From contig NZ_JAAGBB010000015.1 of NCBI RefSeq assembly GCF_018129085.1, forward strand, positions 62,001 through 126,000: a stretch of 64,000 nucleotides of DNA, in the 5' to 3' direction. The notes under the pieces are model-generated. The model saw nothing but the letters and a program-made list of their open reading frames with translations, was not told where the DNA came from and searched no databases. The translations under genes and the position numbers were made by a program. The stretch is from Plastoroseomonas hellenica (lineage in GTDB: Bacteria; Pseudomonadota; Alphaproteobacteria; Acetobacterales; Acetobacteraceae). Positions 59,010-64,000 of this stretch are shown here, one piece after another. Position 1 is the first letter of the stretch, and each line of letters begins with the position of its first letter.

Positions 59010-59240
59010 TCATCGCGCGGCGTCGTGGTCGCCGTGCTGACGACGCTCCAGCGTGTCGCGACCGATGATCTTGCTGAACATGCTGTCCTTCTCATAGAGC
59101 AGGGCGAGGTTAGCCTTGTCGAACTGCTCGAAGAACTCCTCCCAGGCGATCTCCGTCAACACCTCGTGCTCCGACCGCGGCACGTCGGGAAACATGATGC
59201 GTATGACGCCGATGGAATCCCCGGTGTGAGTGCGTTTCAC
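59010..59240 (-). CDS. Small conserved hypothetical protein
   Basis: 76 aa from GTG at 59240; no strong ribosome-binding site. It begins MKRTHTGDSIGVIRIMFPDV and continues with SEHEVLTEIAWEEFFEQFD, FDKANLALLYEKDS and SKIIGRDTLE. I have seen this pattern as a small alphaproteobacterial hypothetical protein, often near stress or cell-surface genes. It is acidic and cytosolic. It lies opposite to the glyco-operons between two of their runs, so it may be an unrelated insertion. Confidence 0.7.
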   Translation of the reverse strand: MKRTHTGDSIGVIRIMFPDVPRSEHEVLTEIAWEEFFEQFDKANLALLYEKDSMFSKIIGRDTLERRQHGDHDAAR

Positions 59241-59472
59241 CGTGGCGGGTCTGCGGGCGCTCCTTCCCTCCGCGGGCGCTCTGCAGCTAACGCATCAGAC
59301 AGCCGCCGGTTCACGACGGGCATGTGAACGAGGGAACCGAGCGGGCTCCTCGCGCGTTCAGGAACAACATGTCACCGGGCGTCGCCATGCTCCTCGACCA
59401 TGATCCTGGCCTGTCCTCCCATCTGGCTGATCCGCTGTTGCTGGAAAGACCGGGCCGGCAGAGGGGCAGCCC

Positions 59473-60558
59473 ATGAAGCTGGTCATCTTCGGCCTCAGCA
59501 TCACCTCCTCCTGGGGCAACGGTCATGCCACGCTCTGGCGCTCCCTCTGTCGCGCCCTGACGCGACGGGGGCATCGCATCACCTTCTTCGAACGCGACGT
59601 CTCTTGGTACGCCGGTGCCCGCGACCTGGAGGAGATGCCGGGCCTCGAGATCGTCCTCTACGCGGACTGGGAGAGCCTGCGGCCTCGTGCCGCTCGGGAG
59701 GTGATGGAGGCGGATGTGGCCATGGTCACATCCTATTGTCCGGATGGCATCGCGGCCTCTGCCCTGGTGCTGGCGTCGCGGGCCGCGCGCGTCTTCTATG
59801 ATCTCGATACGCCGGTGACCCTGGCGGCGCTGGCCACCGGTGACAGGCCGGCCTATCTCCCGCCCGAAGGCCTCGGCGATTTCGACCTCGTGCTCAGCTT
59901 CACCGGCGGCGCGACGCTCGAGCGGCTGCGGAAGGAACTCGGCGCCCACCACGTCCTGCCGCTCTATGGCAGCGTCGATCCGCTGGCCCATCGGCCCGTC
60001 GCGCCGATGGCGGAGTACCGTGCCGACCTTTCCTATCTCGGCACCTATGCCGCCGATCGCCAGCCGGCCCTGGAAGCGTTCCTGATCGAGCCGGCGCGGC
60101 GATTGCCGCAGCACCGCTTTCTGATCGGTGGCGCCCAATACCCTTCGGACTTCCCGTGGACGGAGAACATCCACTTCGTCCGCCATATGCCGCCGCAGCA
60201 GCATCCAGCATTCTTCTCATCCTCCCGCATCACGCTGAACGTCACGCGGCGCGCCATGGCGGAGGCAGGATGGTGCCCATCCGGGCGGCTGTTCGAAGCC
60301 GCCGCCTGCGGCACGCCCCTGCTCAGCGATGCCTGGCCCGGCCTGTCGGACTTCTACACGCCGGGGCAGGAGATCCTGATCGCCCGCGACACCGCCGACG
60401 CCATGATGGCAATCCGGTGCGACGATGCCGAACTGAGACGGATCGCCGACCGCGCGCGCGAACGCACCCTCGATGAACACAGCGGGGACCGCCGTGCCCA
60501 GGACCTGGAAGCGGCGCTCGGGACGATCGCGGCAACCGCGATGCAGACGGAGGCCTGA
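59473..60558 (+). CDS. CgeB-like glycosyltransferase (paralogue D)
   Basis: 361 aa; first gene of the third glyco-operon, ATG at 59473 after GGGGCAGCCC. It mirrors paralogue A throughout: FGLSITSSWGNGHATLW, ERDVSWYAGARDL, FYDLDTPVTLAALATGD, LSYLGTYAADRQPALEAFL, LNVTRRAMAEAGWCPSGRLF, EAAACGTPLLSDAWPGL. The two are probably products of an internal duplication and may add similar sugars. Donor unknown. The nucleotidyltransferase gene starts 3 bp past its stop. Confidence 0.89.
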   Translation: MKLVIFGLSITSSWGNGHATLWRSLCRALTRRGHRITFFERDVSWYAGARDLEEMPGLEIVLYADWESLRPRAAREVMEADVAMVTSYCPDGIAASALVLASRAARVFYDLDTPVTLAALATGDRPAYLPPEGLGDFDLVLSFTGGATLERLRKELGAHHVLPLYGSVDPLAHRPVAPMAEYRADLSYLGTYAADRQPALEAFLIEPARRLPQHRFLIGGAQYPSDFPWTENIHFVRHMPPQQHPAFFSSSRITLNVTRRAMAEAGWCPSGRLFEAAACGTPLLSDAWPGLSDFYTPGQEILIARDTADAMMAIRCDDAELRRIADRARERTLDEHSGDRRAQDLEAALGTIAATAMQTEA

Positions 60559-60560
60559 CC

Positions 60561-61412
60561 ATGTGGGGCATCATCCCGGCCGCCGGAATCGGCAGCCGCA
60601 TCCAGCCGCTGGCTTTTTCCAAGGAGCTGCTGCCTGTCGGCAGCCGCCTGGAGGACGGCGTCGAGCGACCGCGCGCGGTCAGCGAACACCTGATCGAGCG
60701 CATGATCGCGGCTGGCGTCGACAAGCTCTGCTTCGTCATCGCGCCCGGCAAGAGCGACATCGTGAACTACTACGGTTCGCGCATCGGGTCGGCCCAGATC
60801 ACCTATGTGGTGCAGGCCGAGCCAGCCGGGCTTTGCGACGCGATCTTCTGCGCCTGCCCTTGCATCGCCCCGGGGGAACAGGTCGTGGTCGGGCTGCCGG
60901 ACACGATCTGGTTTCCCCGAAGCGGCCTCGCCCTGCTGCCGGATCACGCGCTCTCCTTCCTGCTGTTCCCCGTCGAGCATCCGGAATTCTTCGACGCCGT
61001 CGTCACCGATGGCGCGGGGATGGTGCAGGAGATCCAGGTGAAGCAGCCGGATGCGCGATCGCATTGGGTCTGGGGCGCCTTCCGCATGCCCGGGCATGTC
61101 CTGCACGAGCTGCATGCGCTATGGCAGGAGCCCGGCCGCGGCGACGAGTATGTCGGCACCTTGGTCAATGCCTGGCTGGCGCGCGGCGGGCGCGCCCACG
61201 GCGTTTGTGCCGGCGAAACCTATGTCGATGTCGGCACCATGCATGGCTGGCGGGAGGCGGTGGCGCTGCTCGGCGCCCGCCCGGCCGAAGCGCCCGTACT
61301 GGTGCCGTTCCGGGCCTTGCAGCAGACCTCGCTCACGCATGCGGCGGCCCGGCGCTCCGACCAGATCCCGGCACAGGGCGCAGGCGGCGCCTCCCGGATA
61401 GGCGCGGACTGA
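60561..61412 (+). CDS. Sugar-phosphate nucleotidyltransferase
   Basis: 283 aa. N-terminal nucleotide-binding signature IIPAAGIGSRIQPLAFSKELL (GxGxR and the following Lys) and the metal-binding Asp in VVGLPDTIWFP. It matches the glucose-1-phosphate thymidylyl/cytidylyl/uridylyl-transferase group. The C-terminal 30 residues (HAAARRSDQIPAQGAGG) look like a disordered tail. It would activate a sugar-1-phosphate for the neighbouring transferases. Nucleotide preference cannot be read from sequence; the rml genes for dTDP-rhamnose are not present in this window. Confidence 0.9.
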   Translation: MWGIIPAAGIGSRIQPLAFSKELLPVGSRLEDGVERPRAVSEHLIERMIAAGVDKLCFVIAPGKSDIVNYYGSRIGSAQITYVVQAEPAGLCDAIFCACPCIAPGEQVVVGLPDTIWFPRSGLALLPDHALSFLLFPVEHPEFFDAVVTDGAGMVQEIQVKQPDARSHWVWGAFRMPGHVLHELHALWQEPGRGDEYVGTLVNAWLARGGRAHGVCAGETYVDVGTMHGWREAVALLGARPAEAPVLVPFRALQQTSLTHAAARRSDQIPAQGAGGASRIGAD

Positions 61413-61414
61413 GG

Positions 61415-62227
61415 ATGGTGGCGGCGGAGCCTTTGCTCGCGCTGCTCGCCGACGGAGAGGCACCGGTCGACCTCCCCGCGCTGCTCGTCGCCGCGCATCC
61501 GGATGACGAGGTCATCGGCATCGGTGCTCAGCTATCGCGGTTCCGCGACATCACGCTGCTGCATGCGACGGATGGCGCGCCGCGCGACGGGCGTGACGCG
61601 GCAATGCATGGCTTCGCCGACGTCGAATCCTATGCCGCCGCGCGCCGGCGAGAGCTGCTGGAAGCGATCGCCGTCGCCGGGATCGCAGCCGATCGCGCGC
61701 TGGCATGCGGCATCCCGGATCAGCAGGCAACGCTGCGGCTCGCGGATCTCACGCGGCAACTCGCGGCACTCATCGCCGCGCGGCGTCCGGCGGCGCTCAT
61801 CACCCATGCCTATGAAGGTGGTCATCCCGATCATGACGCGACCGCCTTCGCCGTGCACGCCGCGCTGCGTCTGACGGATGCCCCGCGGCCGACGCTGCTG
61901 GAGATGGCCGGCTACTACGCAGGGCCGCAAGGGATGGAGACGGGCTGCTTCCTGCCGATGGCCGGATGCGCGCCGGTCCGCCTCCCCGTCTCACCCGCGG
62001 CGCGGGAGAGCAAGCTGCGGATGATCGCCTGCTTCGCCACGCAGGCGCGGGTGCTGGCGGGCTTTCCGGTCGACGTCGAAGCCCTGCGCCCGGCGCCGCG
62101 ATACGACTTCACGCGGCCGCCGCATCCCGGGCGGCTGCACTATGAAAATCATCCCTGGGGCATGACCGGCGGAATCTTCCGCCGGATGGCCGCGGAGGCC
62201 TTGCAGGCGCTGGAGGGCAACCGATGA
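61415..62227 (+). CDS. PIG-L/LmbE family deacetylase
   Basis: 270 aa; ATG at 61415, 2 bp past the upstream stop. Zinc-site motifs are intact: LLVAAHPDDEVIGIG (AHPDDE) near residue 27 and GGHPDHDATAF (HPDH) near 134. The family removes N-acetyl groups from GlcNAc-inositol, GlcNAc-PI or similar. It is followed, by 4-bp overlap, by a GT4 and then a CelD-like acyltransferase. With inositol-3-phosphate synthase in the same cluster, the set recalls mycothiol's MshA/MshB/MshD logic, but no MshC is seen and homology to MshB is only at family level. Confidence 0.91.
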   Translation: MVAAEPLLALLADGEAPVDLPALLVAAHPDDEVIGIGAQLSRFRDITLLHATDGAPRDGRDAAMHGFADVESYAAARRRELLEAIAVAGIAADRALACGIPDQQATLRLADLTRQLAALIAARRPAALITHAYEGGHPDHDATAFAVHAALRLTDAPRPTLLEMAGYYAGPQGMETGCFLPMAGCAPVRLPVSPAARESKLRMIACFATQARVLAGFPVDVEALRPAPRYDFTRPPHPGRLHYENHPWGMTGGIFRRMAAEALQALEGNR

Positions 62228-63285
62228 GCCTCACGGTGCTGCAGGTCGCCTATCCCTTCGCCCCGATCGGCCCCGATGCGGTCGGCGGCGCGGAGCAGGT
62301 CCTGTCGCAGCTCGACCGCGCGGTGGAAGCGTCTGGCGGCCGTTCCATCGTCCTCGCCGCAGCCGGCTCCGCCGCGGCGGGCGAGCTGCTCGCGACGCCG
62401 CTGCCTCGCGGCGCGATCGCGGAGGAGGATCGCGACACGGTGCACGCCACCTACCGCGCCAGCATCGCCCGGCTGCTGCACAGCCGCCGCATCGATCTGG
62501 TGCACATGCATGGGCTGGATTTCGATCGCTATTTGCCCCCGCCCGGGCCGCCCACCCTGGTGACGCTGCATCTGCCGGCAGCCTGGTACCCGCCCGCCGC
62601 CTTGCGGCCGCAGCGGCCGGGGACCTGGCTGCACCCGGTGTCGCAGGCGCAGGGCCGGACCTGCCCGCCTTCCCCCGCCTTGCTGCCGCCAATCCCCAAC
62701 GGCGTGCCCGTGGCGGATCTGCCGACACCGGTCTCCCGACGCGGCTTCGCGCTCTGCCTTGGCCGCATCTGCCCCGAGAAGAACCAGCACGCGGCCTTGC
62801 AAGCCGGCAGCCTCGCCGGGATGACGGTGCTGCTCGGCGGCCAGGTCTTCGCCTATGCGGAGCATGAACGGTATTGGCGGCAAGCCGTGCTGCCGCTGCT
62901 CGCGCACGGGCCGCACCGCTTTCTCGGGCCTGTCGGCTTCGCACGCAAACGCCGGCTGCTCAACGCCGCGCGCTGCCTGATCTCGGCGAGCATCGCACCG
63001 GAGACCAGCTCCCTCGTCGCCATGGAGGCGCTGGCCTGCGGCACGCCGGTGGTCGCCTTCCCATCCGGCGCGCTGCCGGAGATCGTCGAGCACGGGGTGA
63101 CCGGCTACCTGGTCCAGGATGTGCAGGAGATGGCGGAGGCGATCCGGATGGTGCACCGGATCGATCCGGAGGCCTGCCGCGCGGCCGCGCGCACGCGCTT
63201 CTCCGCGGCCACTATGGCGGCCGCCTATCTCGACCTCTATGCGCGGCTCGTCGGACGGAGGCAGATGCATGCTGTCGTCGCCTGA
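62224..63285 (+). CDS. Family 4 glycosyltransferase
   Basis: 353 aa; ATG overlaps the deacetylase stop. GT-B fold: VLQVAYPFAPIGPDAVGGAE (glycine loop), LVHMHGLDFDR, TLVTLHLPAAWY, PIPNGVPVADLP, CLGRICPEKNQHAAL, and the C-terminal E-x7-E-like TSSLVAMEALACGTPVVAFP with GALPEIVEHGVTGYLV. Retaining enzyme, donor unknown. It follows the usual order of transferase after deacetylase in conserved PIG-L/GT4/CelD groups. The next gene begins 17 bp before its stop. Confidence 0.92.
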   Translation: MSLTVLQVAYPFAPIGPDAVGGAEQVLSQLDRAVEASGGRSIVLAAAGSAAAGELLATPLPRGAIAEEDRDTVHATYRASIARLLHSRRIDLVHMHGLDFDRYLPPPGPPTLVTLHLPAAWYPPAALRPQRPGTWLHPVSQAQGRTCPPSPALLPPIPNGVPVADLPTPVSRRGFALCLGRICPEKNQHAALQAGSLAGMTVLLGGQVFAYAEHERYWRQAVLPLLAHGPHRFLGPVGFARKRRLLNAARCLISASIAPETSSLVAMEALACGTPVVAFPSGALPEIVEHGVTGYLVQDVQEMAEAIRMVHRIDPEACRAAARTRFSAATMAAAYLDLYARLVGRRQMHAVVA

Positions 63286-64000
63286 TGCCGCGCTCGATGT
63301 CGCCCTGGTCACGCAGACCGCCGGCTTGGAAGCGCTGCGGCCGGAATGGGAGCGGCTCTGGCTCCGATCCACCGGGGCGACGCCGTTTCAGTCGCCGGCC
63401 TGGCTGATCCCCTGGTGGCGGCACATCGGAGAAGGGGAGCTTCTGACGCTCGCCTTGCGGGCGCATGGTGCCCTGGTGGGGCTGCTGCCGTTCTATGTCT
63501 ACGCCGCCGATGACGGTAGGCGTCACCTGTTTCCGCTGGGCATCGGGACGACCGATTATCTGGACGCGCTCGCCAGTCCCGGCAGCGAAGCCGCTGTCAT
63601 GGCGACCGGGTTCCGGCAGCTTGCGGCGCTGGCCGACCGCTTCGACATCGCGGAATGGCCGCAGCTCCGGCCCGACGCGACGCTGCTGGAAGCGGCGCCG
63701 GCGGATTGGATGTCGCAGGTCGAGTCGGGCGACATCTGCCCCGCCACGCCGTTGCCGCCGGACCTGGACACCTTGGGTGCCGTGGTGTCCCGCAAGACGC
63801 TGCGCGACCTCCGCACTGCCCGCAGGCGGGCGGCAGAAGCCGGTGCTCTCCGCTGGGAGGATGCGGGCGCGCGGGATCTCGACACCGTCTTCGACGCCCT
63901 GCTGCGCCTGCACACCGCGCAATGGGAAAGGCGGGGGAAAGCCGGGGTTCTGGCTGCGCCAGCGGTCCAGGCGGCGCACCGGGCGGCTCTGCCGGAGCTC
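63269..64000 (+). CDS. CelD/BcsL-like GNAT acyltransferase (3' partial)
   Basis: 244 codons to the right edge with no stop; the gene continues outside. The ATG at 63269 overlaps the GT4 by 17 bp, with GGAGG about 9 nt upstream. Recognisable pieces: EWERLWLRSTGATPFQSPAWL, PWWRHIGE, LTLALRAHGALVGLLPFYVY, then SRKTLRDLRTARRRAAEAGA, which match the Acetyltransf_6/CelD (FemAB-related) fold. Such proteins transfer an acyl or aminoacyl group, often to an amine. After a PIG-L deacetylase, the natural idea is N-acylation of the exposed amino sugar; this is inferred. Confidence 0.85.
   Translation, partial: MLSSPDAALDVALVTQTAGLEALRPEWERLWLRSTGATPFQSPAWLIPWWRHIGEGELLTLALRAHGALVGLLPFYVYAADDGRRHLFPLGIGTTDYLDALASPGSEAAVMATGFRQLAALADRFDIAEWPQLRPDATLLEAAPADWMSQVESGDICPATPLPPDLDTLGAVVSRKTLRDLRTARRRAAEAGALRWEDAGARDLDTVFDALLRLHTAQWERRGKAGVLAAPAVQAAHRAALPEL

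Overview
The window is very GC-rich, densely packed DNA in which nearly all coding capacity is taken by metabolic, signalling and cell-surface genes. Several things point to an alphaproteobacterium of the Acetobacteraceae, Roseomonas-like: three orphan Bug-type (TctC) solute receptors, an SUI-SUIII fused aa3-type oxidase, a MatABC-style malonate locus with FadR-type regulator, and a DUF6496 / DUF2171 small-protein neighbourhood. This placement is inference from gene content and base composition. I saw no rRNA, tRNA, transposase, integrase or CRISPR array.

Layout. 1-9.2 kb: the 3' part of a MocR-type regulator, then carboxylate/acyl-CoA catabolism (Bug receptor, acyl-CoA dehydrogenase, two-subunit CoA transferase), an AcuI-type reductase, a gamma-synthase-family PLP enzyme, and a cupin coupled to a second Bug receptor. 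9.3-14.7 kb: a malonate locus (MatC permease, family III CoA transferase, malonyl-CoA decarboxylase, divergent GntR regulator). 14.9-24.2 kb: signalling genes: a PAS-GGDEF cyclase, a GGDEF-EAL protein coupled to a PstS-like binding protein, a chemoreceptor, a SpoIIAA-like protein and an RpoD-like sigma factor lacking region 1.1. 24.3-35.4 kb: hydrolases and exported enzymes (phosphoribosyltransferase-erythromycin esterase fusion, dienelactone hydrolases, SDR, kelch protein, a two-lobed vanadium haloperoxidase-like protein), an AraC-TPR regulator and a third Bug receptor. 35.5-37.4 kb: small hypothetical genes. 37.4-43.2 kb: a cytochrome c oxidase operon (triheme cytochrome c, CtaG, CuA-cytochrome c subunit II, fused subunit I/III, small membrane protein). 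43.3-44.8 kb: small stress-type proteins.

44.9-64.0 kb is the most distinctive region: a large glycoconjugate cluster that runs off the right edge. A zinc-type dehydrogenase, a Gfo/Idh oxidoreductase and a NudK-like Nudix hydrolase come first. A minus-strand operon follows (inositol-phosphate synthase, histidine phosphatase, two CgeB-like glycosyltransferases, UDP-glucuronate decarboxylase). Two plus-strand runs come next: two sugar epimerases, a GT4, a CgeB-like GT, a TIGR04290-like methyltransferase and a glycoside hydrolase-like protein; then a CgeB-like GT, a nucleotidyltransferase, a PIG-L deacetylase, a GT4 and a CelD-like acyltransferase. Many neighbouring genes overlap by 4 bp (ATGA/GTGA), so they are probably translationally coupled. 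No Wzx, Wzy, ABC exporter or polymerase is visible, so the product is unknown; inositol, xylose and a de-N-acetylated, re-acylated amino sugar are plausible components. The glycoside hydrolase-like protein appears to be a circularly permuted TIM barrel.

A dispersed repeat with a strong terminal hairpin occurs three times (5.2, 12.1 and 24.2 kb). In two of the copies it begins within the stop codon of the preceding gene.
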